Origin: Oceanospirillum sediminis
Lineage (GTDB): Bacteria; Pseudomonadota; Gammaproteobacteria; Pseudomonadales; Halomonadaceae
NCBI RefSeq assembly: GCF_014164585.1
Contig: NZ_JACJFM010000028.1
Span: 1-64,000, forward strand
Length of the DNA: 64,000 bases
Reading direction: 5' to 3'
A program made the translations under genes and the position numbers. Positions 56,104 to 64,000 of this stretch are shown piece by piece. Within the stretch, counting starts at the first letter, position 1. Each line of letters opens with the position of its first letter. The notes under the pieces were generated by a model. That model was not told the origin of the DNA and did no database searches. It saw only the letters and a program-made list of their open reading frames with translations.

Positions 56104-56907
56104 ATGATGGATGCTCAGCTCACTCGTTGCCCTCATTGTCAGGCCTGTTTTTCGGTTACTGAATCTGAGCTGAGCTACGCCTATGGCGTAGCACGCTGTG
56201 GAGCCTGTCTTAAAATATTCAATGCCAGCCACCATCTGTTTGTGCTTGAGTGTGTTGATGAAACCAGCCTGAACTCTTCAATATCACCTTCTCATAACCA
56301 CAGAGCAGATAAGGATCTGTTTGGAGATGTTGAAGAGACTGTATCTCCGGCCGGCCCGCCTGAGCTTCATTTGGCTGATGAACATCATGATACCGAACTG
56401 TCTTCGACTGATGGAGAGGAGAAAAGGTCTTTGATGGAGCAAAGCTGGGTACCAGTGGCGATGGGACTTAGCCTGTTAGTTCTGGTGATTCTGGTGATTG
56501 TTGGTAATACCCGTATGCTTAGCCAGCATCCTTCAATGAGTGCTCTGGTAGACGGTATCTGCGCGGTTACCGGGTGCGATCATCCCGTTATGTCCGATTT
56601 CGATCAGCTTAGTTATGGCCAGGAAGGTATTATTCCTGAAGGCAATAACACCCTGCAGATCGACTTTGTTCTGGAAAATAAAGGACAGATGACGGTACCT
56701 TTTCCGGCTATTCTGGTGGAGCTAAAGGATGCAACAGGGAGTGTAGTAACTGAGTATATTGCACAGCCTGAAGAATATCTGGCTGAAATGCCTTTTGCAG
56801 ATCATCAGTTGCCTTCGGAATTACCGGTTGCCGTGACTCTGACTGTAAAGGGTGATGAAAATCTGATTGAAAGCTTCCGGCTGGTCTTTATTCCTTCTCT
56901 CAATTGA
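56104..56907 (+). CDS. Zinc-ribbon and DUF3426 domain membrane protein
   Basis: 267 residues. An MJ0042-type zinc ribbon (CPHCQACFSVTESELSYAYGVARCGACLKIFNA, four Cys) is at the N terminus, then an acidic linker, a transmembrane helix (about 118-138, VAMGLSLLVLVILVIVG) and a C-terminal DUF3426 domain with CAVTGCDHP. This protein commonly lies between prmA and dusB in Pseudomonas-type genomes. The function is unknown. Confidence 0.88.
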   Translation: MMDAQLTRCPHCQACFSVTESELSYAYGVARCGACLKIFNASHHLFVLECVDETSLNSSISPSHNHRADKDLFGDVEETVSPAGPPELHLADEHHDTELSSTDGEEKRSLMEQSWVPVAMGLSLLVLVILVIVGNTRMLSQHPSMSALVDGICAVTGCDHPVMSDFDQLSYGQEGIIPEGNNTLQIDFVLENKGQMTVPFPAILVELKDATGSVVTEYIAQPEEYLAEMPFADHQLPSELPVAVTLTVKGDENLIESFRLVFIPSLN

Positions 56908-57084
56908 CCGGTCCTCAGTTTTTTTAGCCTCAAGGCCGCGAATCTCTTTACTCTCAGGGCATACATAGTATTATTAGCGCCCCTCAAATTACCGGACCGG
57001 ATGAATATACAAAGACCATACTGTGTCTTTAAGTCCGGAGATATAATGTCGCATCCGGCCGTCAGATTAAAGTGATGGGTTAGT

Positions 57085-58089
57085 ATGATCAGAATTGGTC
57101 CCTATGAAATTACACAACCAACTATTCTGGCTCCTATGGCCGGAGTAACCGATCGTCCATTCCGACAATTATGTCGAAAGATGGGAGCGGGACTGGTGGT
57201 TTCAGAGATGGTGACCGCTGATGTGAAGCTCTGGCATACCCGAAAATCCAGGTTGCGCCTTGATCATGCAGGTGAAGATACACCAAGATCTGTTCAGATT
57301 GCGGGGGGGGATCCCCGGATGCTGACTGAGGCTGCCCGTATGAATGTGGCTCAGGGTGCCCAGATTATCGATATTAATATGGGGTGCCCGGCTAAAAAGG
57401 TCTGCAATAAAGCGGCGGGGTCTGCTTTACTTAAAGATGAAAAGCTGGTGGCCGATATCCTCCAGGCTGTTGTTGCTGCTGTTGAGGTTCCTGTTACCCT
57501 GAAAATTCGTACTGGTTGGGATCATGACAACAGAAATGGTGTCCCGATAGCACGAATTGCCGAGGATTCCGGGATTCAGGCTCTGGCAGTGCATGGCAGA
57601 ACCCGTGCTGATGCCTATAAAGGCAATGCAGAATATGACACTATAGCGGCTATCCGACAGGCTGTTTCGATTCCCTTATTTGCTAATGGTGATATCTGCT
57701 CTGCTGAAAAGGCCCGTGATGTACTGGCATATACCGGGGCTGATGCTGTAATGATTGGCCGTGGTGCTCAGGGACGCCCATGGATTTTCCGCGAAATTAA
57801 TCATTTCCTGGCAACCGGGGAAAAATTGCCTGAACCTGATAAAGAGACTGTTAAAGCTGTTCTGACAGAGCATCTGCAGGCGTTGTACCAATTTTATGGT
57901 GAACATATGGGAGTACGGATTGCCAGAAAACATGTGAACTGGTATCTGGGAACCCGGAATGATGGCAGCAGTTTCCGCAAGTTGTTTAATCAGCTGGAAA
58001 CTCCGGTACAGCAACAACAGGCTGTGATCTATTTTCTGAACCATAACCAGTGCCCGGAAATGGCCGTTCTGGCGAGTCAGGTGGCCTGA
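57085..58089 (+). CDS. dusB: tRNA-dihydrouridine synthase B
   Basis: FMN-dependent reduction of uridine 17 of tRNA. 334 residues: [62 protein letters not shown] (catalytic Cys), [15 protein letters not shown] and [19 protein letters not shown]. It is the first gene of the dusB-fis operon; the fis start follows one base after. Confidence 0.96.
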   Translation: MIRIGPYEITQPTILAPMAGVTDRPFRQLCRKMGAGLVVSEMVTADVKLWHTRKSRLRLDHAGEDTPRSVQIAGGDPRMLTEAARMNVAQGAQIIDINMGCPAKKVCNKAAGSALLKDEKLVADILQAVVAAVEVPVTLKIRTGWDHDNRNGVPIARIAEDSGIQALAVHGRTRADAYKGNAEYDTIAAIRQAVSIPLFANGDICSAEKARDVLAYTGADAVMIGRGAQGRPWIFREINHFLATGEKLPEPDKETVKAVLTEHLQALYQFYGEHMGVRIARKHVNWYLGTRNDGSSFRKLFNQLETPVQQQQAVIYFLNHNQCPEMAVLASQVA

Positions 58090-58090
58090 T

Positions 58091-58414
58091 ATGAACAATA
58101 GTCTGAACAATATGGATATTTCTGAAAAACAATCTGCGGTAACGTCTTCCAAGACGGGGAAAGATACGGCTGATAATTCTGCCACTGCCCAGCCATTACG
58201 AACCAGTGTTGAGGCTGCACTGGATAATTATTTTACGCACCTGGATGGGCAACCAGTGACTGACCTGTATCAGATGGTGCTGGCCGAAGTAGAAGCTCCT
58301 CTGCTGGAAGCGGTTATGCGATATACCGGTGATAATCAGAGCCAGGCATCAGAAATTCTGGGGCTGAATCGTGGCACGCTGCGGAAAAAGCTTAAGCACT
58401 ATGGCTTGCTATAA
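58091..58414 (+). CDS. fis: DNA-binding protein Fis
   Basis: Nucleoid protein that bends DNA and activates stable-RNA promoters in fast growth. 107 residues, slightly longer at the N terminus than E. coli (98). The C-terminal helix-turn-helix [36 protein letters not shown] is highly conserved. dusB-fis linkage as in E. coli. Confidence 0.96.
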   Translation: MNNSLNNMDISEKQSAVTSSKTGKDTADNSATAQPLRTSVEAALDNYFTHLDGQPVTDLYQMVLAEVEAPLLEAVMRYTGDNQSQASEILGLNRGTLRKKLKHYGLL

Positions 58415-58434
58415 TTAGATACGAACTTATCCGG

Positions 58435-58460
58435 ACGGCAGTATTATTCTGCCGTTTTTA
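58435..58460 (+). terminator. Terminator after fis
   Basis: ACGGCAG / CTGCCGT with a seven-base loop and a TTTTATTTT tract. It separates fis from purH, 33 bases before the purH ATG. Confidence 0.88.
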
Positions 58461-58493
58461 TTTTCTTAATCACCCTCTGAGAAAGACGAGACT

Positions 58494-60077
58494 ATGGCTG
58501 CAAATGCACAAAACCTGCCGGTTCGCCGGGCCTTAATCAGCGTGTCGGATAAAACCGGCGTTGTTGAGTTTGCTAAAGCGCTGACAGAGCGCGGTGTGGA
58601 AATCCTGTCTACGGGCGGTACGTTCAAGCTACTGACCGAGCAAGGTGTGCCTGCAATTGAAGTATCTGATTACACTGGTTTTCCTGAAATGATGGATGGC
58701 CGTGTTAAGACTCTGCATCCTAAAATTCATGGTGGTATTCTGGCTCGTCGTGGTCAGGATGACGATGTCATGGCTGAAAATGGTATTCAGGGTATTGATC
58801 TGGTTGCAGTAAACCTGTACCCGTTTGAAGCTACTGTAGCCCGCGAAGACTGCACTCTGGAAATGGCGGTGGAAAACATCGATATCGGTGGCCCTACCAT
58901 GGTACGTTCCACGGCTAAGAATCATGCTTTCGTGACGATTGTTGTAGACGTTAATGACTATGGCCGTATTCTGAATGATATGGATGCTAACGAAGGCGCT
59001 GTAGCTCAGGCAACCCGTTTTGATCTGGCTATTAAAGCGTTTGAACATACCGCAGCATATGATGGCATGATAGCCAACTACTTTGGTCGCCTGGTTGAAG
59101 GTGGCAGCGAAAACTTCGCGCGTACTTACAATGTTCAGTACGAGAAGAAGCAAGAGATGCGTTATGGTGAGAATCCTCATCAGAAGGCTGCATTCTATGT
59201 TGAGAAGAATCCTGTAGAAGCCAGCGTATCCACAGCAAAACAGCTGCAGGGTAAAGAGCTATCTTTCAATAATGTTGCAGATACCGATGCGGCATTTGAG
59301 TGTGTGAAATCTTTTGCTGAGCCTGCTTGTGTGATCGTTAAGCATGCTAACCCATGTGGTGTAGCCATTGCTGAAAATCCTCTGCAGGCTTATGAGCTGG
59401 CTTTTCAGACTGACCCGACATCAGCCTTCGGTGGTATTATCGCCTTTAACCGTGAGCTGGATGCAGAAACGGCGAAAGCGATTATTGATCGCCAGTTTGT
59501 TGAAGTGATTATTGCGCCAGGTGTTTCTGAAGAAGCCAGTGCAATTGTTGCGACTAAAGCTAATGTACGTCTGCTGGATTGTTCTGATAACTGGCCGGGC
59601 GAGCGTGATTACGGTCTGGATTACAAGCGTGTTAACGGTGGTCTGCTGGTCCAGGACCGTGACATGGGTATGGTGACTGATGATGAACTGAAAGTAGTCA
59701 CCAAAAAAGCACCAAGCGAAGAACAGATGCGTGATCTGGCTTTTGCCTGGAAAGTCGCTAAGTTTGTGAAATCTAATGCCATTGTATACGTGAAAAATGG
59801 TCAGACTATCGGTGTTGGTGCCGGTCAGATGAGTCGTGTATACAGTGCTAAGATCGCCGGGATTAAAGCAGAAGATGAAGGCCTGGAAGTTCCGGGTTCT
59901 GTTATGGCATCTGATGCATTCTTCCCATTCCGTGATGGTATTGATGCGGCTGCTAAAGCCGGTATCAGTGCTGTAATTCAGCCTGGTGGTTCTATGCGTG
60001 ATCAGGAAGTGATCGATGCGGCTGATGAGCATGGTATGGCTATGGTCTTTACCGGCATGCGTCACTTCCGTCACTGA
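58494..60077 (+). CDS. purH: Bifunctional AICAR transformylase/IMP cyclohydrolase
   Basis: Last two steps of IMP synthesis. 527 residues: an N-terminal MGS-like cyclohydrolase ([32 protein letters not shown]) and a C-terminal transformylase ([51 protein letters not shown]). The order fis-purH matches Pseudomonas, but purD, which normally follows, is at 7.7 kb. Confidence 0.97.
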   Translation: MAANAQNLPVRRALISVSDKTGVVEFAKALTERGVEILSTGGTFKLLTEQGVPAIEVSDYTGFPEMMDGRVKTLHPKIHGGILARRGQDDDVMAENGIQGIDLVAVNLYPFEATVAREDCTLEMAVENIDIGGPTMVRSTAKNHAFVTIVVDVNDYGRILNDMDANEGAVAQATRFDLAIKAFEHTAAYDGMIANYFGRLVEGGSENFARTYNVQYEKKQEMRYGENPHQKAAFYVEKNPVEASVSTAKQLQGKELSFNNVADTDAAFECVKSFAEPACVIVKHANPCGVAIAENPLQAYELAFQTDPTSAFGGIIAFNRELDAETAKAIIDRQFVEVIIAPGVSEEASAIVATKANVRLLDCSDNWPGERDYGLDYKRVNGGLLVQDRDMGMVTDDELKVVTKKAPSEEQMRDLAFAWKVAKFVKSNAIVYVKNGQTIGVGAGQMSRVYSAKIAGIKAEDEGLEVPGSVMASDAFFPFRDGIDAAAKAGISAVIQPGGSMRDQEVIDAADEHGMAMVFTGMRHFRH

Positions 60078-60135
60078 TCGGATCAGTTATGGAACATAGG
60101 GTCTGAATAGATGACCTGCCGGTATTTATCTGGTA

Positions 60136-60168
60136 AAAAGGCTCTGCATTATGCAGGGTCTTTTTTAT
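60136..60168 (+). terminator. Terminator of purH
   Basis: A stem of CTCTGCAT / ATGCAGGG with flanking A and T runs. The stem has one mismatch. Confidence 0.75.
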
Positions 60169-60321
60169 TTCTGCTGAATCCTTATCGGATAAAATAATAA
60201 ATAAAGACAGAGAATAAAAAAGCGGGATAAAGCCGGATATCCTCCCGGATTTGCTTGCCTGCGCATGGCTTTAGGCACTATGCTGACAAAGACGTCTGTT
60301 TAAAGGTATTTCATTCCGATT

Positions 60322-62208
60322 ATGCTTCATCAGCACTCCAGACAGTTATCTGATCACCCTCTGGCCAGTATTATTGGTCGGCGTATTATTCTTATTCTGG
60401 TGATCATCAGTAGCAGTATTACTTTGCTGTCGACTTTCTTACAGCTTTATACGGATTATACGCGAGAAGTAAATGCCGTAGAGCAGCGTCATGCCGAGTT
60501 GAAACAGGTGCATTCTGAGTCTTTGGCAATTAACCTGTGGGAGTTTAATGAAAGTCAGCTTAAACTGCGTCTGGAGGGGCTGGTAAAGCTCCCCGGGCTG
60601 GCATATATCAGAGTCAGTTCCAATACAGGAAATCAGGCCTGGGAAGCCGGAGATGCTGTTGAAGGGGATAAATTTGAGAGTCGTATCCCTCTGGTTTATG
60701 AAGGGCCTGGTTCTCAGAATCCTTTTGTTCTTGGCTCGTTGTATGTCCAGTCCAGTGCCGAAGAGATTTATGAGCAATTATTGCGAACCTTTACTTCTCT
60801 GTTACTGATTAATGGAGTTAAGACTTTTATTGTCTCTGCTCTGATTCTCTGGGTGTTTCATCTGAGCGTGAATCGTCGGATATTCAGTATCATGCGCTAT
60901 CTGGAACGCTTCCGGCCCAGTCAGAAACATGTTCCTCTGGCAATGGATAAGCCCGTATTTATTACCGCAAAAGAGGATGAGCTGGATATTCTGGCGCTGG
61001 CTATTAACCAGCAGAGTCAGATGTTGCATCAGTTGTATAGTGAAATAGAGCTGGAAAAAAATCGTTTTACTGATTTTGCCAATGTGGCTTCAGACTGGTT
61101 ATGGGAAACGGATGATCAGGGACAGTTGACGTTTGCCTCTGAACAGATGCGCTCTCAGCTGGGGCATACTCCGGAAACTGTGCTAAGACAGCAGAATCTG
61201 GCTCAGATTCTGGACGCGCCTATGCTACAGACCGCTTTTACTGGTAAAGATAGTTTTTCCGGATTGGAGCTGAGGGTCACTCTGAATGGAGAGAACCGCT
61301 ATTTTGTCTTTCAGGGCCTGGTACAGGATACGGAAGGACGCTTCAGTGGTTTCCGAGGCACCGCTGTTGATATAACACAAAGAAAGCAGGCCCAGAATCA
61401 GCTGCAGGAATTGAATGAGACACTGGAATTACGTGTTCAGGAAAGAACCAGACAGCTTAAAAACTCTCTTGAGGAGCTGGAACTGACGCAGAATCAATTG
61501 ATTGAAAGAGAGAAAATGGCATCTCTGGCTAACCTGGTTGCCGGTATTGCTCATGAAATCAATACTCCGCTCGGAGTCGCTATTACCGCAACATCAATGC
61601 TGGATATTGGTGATGACAGCGATGATAAAGAAGTCGTGGATCTGATTAATAATAATTTGCAGCGTGTTGTACGTCTGGTCCAGATGTTTAAACAGACTGC
61701 GGTTACAACTGAGCGGATTCAGGTTGAAAAGGTTAACATGAAAGATCTGATTGCTGATCTGAACCTGGGGCTGCAGCAGTCTTTGACAGAGAAGCAGGCC
61801 AGCCTGAAAATTGAGGTAGATGACGGCCTTTACTGGTCAACCGTACCATCCAGCTGGTTGCAGGTGATGGGGCAGTTGATTAATAACAGCCTGACTCACG
61901 GTTTTAGTCAGAGTGATAGCACGAACTGTATTACGCTGAAGGTTCATGTCAGCGATCATAGTCTGGTGCTGGAATATTCTGATAACGGTGCAGGACTTGA
62001 ACAGGATGTACTGGATAAACTTTTTGAGCCTTTCCATACTACTCGTCGCAGTCAGGGATGTACCGGACTGGGTATGCATATCGTCTATAATCAGGTAACT
62101 CAGGTACTGAAAGGACAGATTGTCGCGACAGGCAGTCCGGGAGAAGGTATCGCAGTGCGTATTATTGTTCCTGAATTGGAAGAACCTGCTATTCCGGCAG
62201 AGCCCTGA
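60322..62208 (+). CDS. Membrane PAS sensor histidine kinase
   Basis: 628 residues. A transmembrane helix (about 20-45), a periplasmic region, a second helix (about 158-180), a PAS domain (about 250-355), a coiled coil (about 355-395) and a kinase core. The phosphoacceptor motif is [17 protein letters not shown]; the ATPase boxes are N ([11 protein letters not shown]), G1 (YSDNGAGLE) and G2 ([12 protein letters not shown]). No response regulator is adjacent, so the partner is encoded elsewhere. The signal is unknown. Confidence 0.9.
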   Translation: MLHQHSRQLSDHPLASIIGRRIILILVIISSSITLLSTFLQLYTDYTREVNAVEQRHAELKQVHSESLAINLWEFNESQLKLRLEGLVKLPGLAYIRVSSNTGNQAWEAGDAVEGDKFESRIPLVYEGPGSQNPFVLGSLYVQSSAEEIYEQLLRTFTSLLLINGVKTFIVSALILWVFHLSVNRRIFSIMRYLERFRPSQKHVPLAMDKPVFITAKEDELDILALAINQQSQMLHQLYSEIELEKNRFTDFANVASDWLWETDDQGQLTFASEQMRSQLGHTPETVLRQQNLAQILDAPMLQTAFTGKDSFSGLELRVTLNGENRYFVFQGLVQDTEGRFSGFRGTAVDITQRKQAQNQLQELNETLELRVQERTRQLKNSLEELELTQNQLIEREKMASLANLVAGIAHEINTPLGVAITATSMLDIGDDSDDKEVVDLINNNLQRVVRLVQMFKQTAVTTERIQVEKVNMKDLIADLNLGLQQSLTEKQASLKIEVDDGLYWSTVPSSWLQVMGQLINNSLTHGFSQSDSTNCITLKVHVSDHSLVLEYSDNGAGLEQDVLDKLFEPFHTTRRSQGCTGLGMHIVYNQVTQVLKGQIVATGSPGEGIAVRIIVPELEEPAIPAEP

Positions 62209-62278
62209 AACAGAGTTCTGCCGTTCGTTGTGTCGAAGATAATAAACCTGAGTACTTAAAAGCTATTGCATATAGCCA

Positions 62279-63037
62279 TTAGAAATGCAGGTAAACGCTG
62301 GCATAAACACCTTTCGCGTCGAAATCCGCATCCAGTGAATCCACATCATCCAGCTCCAGATTAAAGCTACGATACCCCAGTTCTCCGGACAGCACATAGA
62401 CGGGTGTGTAGCTTACAAATACTCTGTAGTCTGTCAGTCTTATATCTCCGGTATTGATATATTGCATACTGCCACCGGCAGAGAAATCTGTACCAGGTAT
62501 CCTGACCTGTCCGCTACCATAAAGCAGAGGTACATGAGCATCCAGTTTCTGATGCTCCTGGTCAATCCGTACTTCACCATCAAAGATACGCAGGGTCACG
62601 CCCAGGTCTAAAGAAGCGGCCAGTGTGTCATCCAGCAGCTCATAGTATGCAGTGAAGTCAGTATGAGACAGGTCGAACTCGGAGCTGACCTCTGTACCTG
62701 CATTGTAGGTCGTGTCTCTGAATTCTATGGTACGTTCCAGACGATTACGGGAGGTTTCGCTCAGATTAGTTCTGTCGATACGTAGTTCAGGAACCATAGG
62801 AAGAGGGTGTTCCAGGACGAGATAGAGATGATTCGCTGACCCTGAACTGTAGCCCAGATCTTTCTTAAGGCCGATTTGGCCCTGCCCTGAGCTTGCCGAT
62901 TTAAAATCACCACTAAATGAAGGAGACCAGTAGGAACTACCCAGGTAGACTCCCAGTGTATCGGCAGAAGCATGGGGACTGATCAGGCCGGATAAAGTAC
63001 TCAGGGTCAGTATGGGTAGCAAATGATGGGTTTTCAT
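62279..63037 (-). CDS. Outer-membrane beta-barrel protein, TIGR04219-like
   Basis: 252 residues: a signal peptide (LLPILTLSTLSGLISPHASA) followed by DTLGVYLGSSYWSPSFSGDFKS and alternating polar/apolar strands to a terminal Phe (ASVYLHF), the C-terminal signature of outer-membrane barrels. The frame opens 22 codons earlier, but ATG 63037 gives a clean signal peptide with GGAATGA upstream. The TIGR04219 family assignment is from the general pattern, function unknown. Confidence 0.82.
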   Translation of the reverse strand: MKTHHLLPILTLSTLSGLISPHASADTLGVYLGSSYWSPSFSGDFKSASSGQGQIGLKKDLGYSSGSANHLYLVLEHPLPMVPELRIDRTNLSETSRNRLERTIEFRDTTYNAGTEVSSEFDLSHTDFTAYYELLDDTLAASLDLGVTLRIFDGEVRIDQEHQKLDAHVPLLYGSGQVRIPGTDFSAGGSMQYINTGDIRLTDYRVFVSYTPVYVLSGELGYRSFNLELDDVDSLDADFDAKGVYASVYLHF

Positions 63038-63131
63038 CGTTATATTCATTCCAGACGGGGTCACTTTATTTTCAGATATTGCTCTGCAGTCCAGAGAGTT
63101 CATGGCGAGAAGTGATCAGTACGGTTAAAAA

Positions 63132-63599
63132 TCAGCTCTCCGAGCCTGATAGCTTCAGTATCAGTGTAAGGATTAATACGATACAGGCAATTGCTCCGGC
63201 TGCCAGAGCCATGCCTTTTCCCTTATAACGTTCAGGCTGGAGTCGGGCTTCTCTGAATCCCATCAAAGCAAATAGCAGAGCAATCAAGGCAACAAAATAG
63301 CCTAAGGGGACAGACATAGCAGCGGTTCCGATAGCCATGACAGACCAGAATGAGGTCTGTACCGGGCGAATTTCATCACTGTCCGCACTTTTGGTGGCTC
63401 TGGCCTGCATCTGACCCGCTGGCAGATTAAACACCTGTCGAGCTTCCTGACCTTCCGGTTCAAAACTGACCAGAATGCCGCTATCTGGTAATCCCCGGCC
63501 TCTCCAGCCCGTCAGATCAAACTGATACTGCTGGTTATCCTCTCCTTTGATTGTACCCAGCTGTTGTTCCGTATCAAAATGAGTGATTTCGCCTTGCAT
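63132..63599 (-). CDS. OB-fold/cold-shock-like domain fused to a membrane anchor
   Basis: 155 residues. The N-terminal part (about 1-60, MQGEITHFDTEQQLGTIKGEDNQQYQFDLTGW) resembles a cold-shock-type OB fold, with the RNP aromatics mostly replaced. Two or three hydrophobic segments follow (about 82-115 and 128-150, MALAAGAIACIVLILTLIL). Function unknown. Confidence 0.65.
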   Translation of the reverse strand: MQGEITHFDTEQQLGTIKGEDNQQYQFDLTGWRGRGLPDSGILVSFEPEGQEARQVFNLPAGQMQARATKSADSDEIRPVQTSFWSVMAIGTAAMSVPLGYFVALIALLFALMGFREARLQPERYKGKGMALAAGAIACIVLILTLILKLSGSES

Positions 63600-63659
63600 C
63601 AGGCCTCCTTTTAAATGACTTTGAACGATCTGTGCCGGAATAAATTCAGGTTACAGGCA

Positions 63660-64000
63660 TTATTGGTCTGCTGGTTCTCTGCGGTCTGACAGCGTAATGG
63701 AAACGGAATCAGAAAAACGCAGAGCGTGGGGTTTGTCGACTTCAACCTGAGCCACTTCGACCTGCTCATAACCCATAATAATATCCAGAATTTCACGGGT
63801 CAGTCGCTCCAGTAGTGCAAAGCGATTCTCTTCTACATGAGAGATGACGGCCTTGGTAATAGTCCGATAATTCAGCGCTTCGTCGATATGATTAAAGCTG
63901 ACGGCACGATCTGCATGATACTGAATGGTGATATTAATAATCACATCCTGTTTATTCAGTATTTCATCTTCATTAATACCAATATAGGTTCGAAGGCGCA
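63660..64000 (-). CDS. folX: Dihydroneopterin triphosphate 2'-epimerase FolX (5' end beyond the window)
   Basis: The coding frame continues past 64000. Visible residues begin RLRTYIGINEDE and include NKQDVIINITIQYHAD, EALNYRTITKAVI and VEENRFALLERLTREIL, ending VEVDKPHALRFSDSVSITLSDRR. They align closely with E. coli FolX (LRTFIGIKEEE...), better than with the related aldolase FolB. A GTG at 63944 is internal, not the start. FolX epimerises dihydroneopterin triphosphate in pterin metabolism. Confidence 0.9.
   Translation of the reverse strand, partial: RLRTYIGINEDEILNKQDVIINITIQYHADRAVSFNHIDEALNYRTITKAVISHVEENRFALLERLTREILDIIMGYEQVEVAQVEVDKPHALRFSDSVSITLSDRREPADQ

Overview
The window is a chromosomal segment of a gammaproteobacterium. 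Moderate GC, a Pseudomonas-like 5S rRNA end and Pseudomonas-type gene orders (fdxA-mutS, trpGDC without trpE, amgK-murU divergent from lptD-surA-pdxA-ksgA-apaGH, aroQ-accBC-prmA-dusB-fis-purH) place it near the Pseudomonadales/Oceanospirillales. The EpmA/EpmB/EF-P set, a phasin and E. coli-like SpeD, PrkB and YciO suggest an Oceanospirillales-type marine or host-associated bacterium. That placement is inference; the genus cannot be fixed from the sequence alone. Almost all of the content is core housekeeping. There is no prophage, CRISPR array, intact insertion sequence or obvious defence island.

Layout. 1-90: 3' end of an rRNA operon (5S and terminator). 0.15-2.9 kb: EF-P and its beta-lysylation enzymes (epmB divergent from efp, then epmA). 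3.1-3.5 kb: no gene, but a GGA-rich, hairpin-rich stretch ending in a terminator, which I read as a CsrB/RsmZ-type regulatory RNA beside fdxA-mutS. 6.8-7.5 kb: a phasin gene with an apparent repressor-controlled promoter. 7.7-15 kb: purD, a hotdog thioesterase, prkB (tandem repeats at its 3' end), a HIT protein, pta-ackA, coq7 and a small membrane protein. 15-24.4 kb: speD, yhfA (OsmC family), crp/vfr, a PAS-GGDEF-EAL protein, trpGDC, ampD and nadC. 24.4-28.2 kb: a DUF523 protein, the methionine-salvage operon mtnBDC, trmO and a cold-shock protein. 28.8-29.4 kb: tRNA-Ile2(CAT) followed by the decayed C-terminal half of a tyrosine integrase, the only clear trace of a mobile element. 29.5-34.5 kb: a siderophore-interacting flavoprotein, a membrane-anchored methyltransferase, mnmC, a YciI protein and yciB.

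34.7-39.4 kb: rnm (PHP domain), yciO, scpA-scpB and rluB. 39.5-40 kb: three identical tRNA-Lys genes behind a stringent-type promoter, then paired DnaA boxes. 40.4-50.6 kb: nadA, then murU/amgK divergent from the lptD-surA-pdxA-ksgA-apaG-apaH cluster. 50.7-60 kb: a stand-alone Rossmann protein, an isolated DsbD alpha domain where full-length dsbD would be expected, then aroQ, accB-accC, prmA, a zinc-ribbon/DUF3426 protein, dusB-fis and purH. 60.3-64 kb: an orphan PAS histidine kinase, an outer-membrane beta-barrel protein, an OB-fold membrane protein and folX, which runs off the right edge.

Shared themes are translation quality control (EF-P modification, TrmO, MnmC, DusB, RluB, KsgA, PrmA), envelope biogenesis and peptidoglycan recycling (AmpD, AmgK, MurU, LptD, SurA), NAD synthesis (NadA, NadC) and acetate/PHA carbon overflow (Pta-AckA, phasin). 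Global regulators (Crp/Vfr, the Csr-type RNA, Fis, c-di-GMP) are well represented. The items most worth a second look are the candidate CsrB/RsmZ RNA, the truncated DsbD, the phasin operator, the integrase relic and the repeats overlapping the prkB stop codon.
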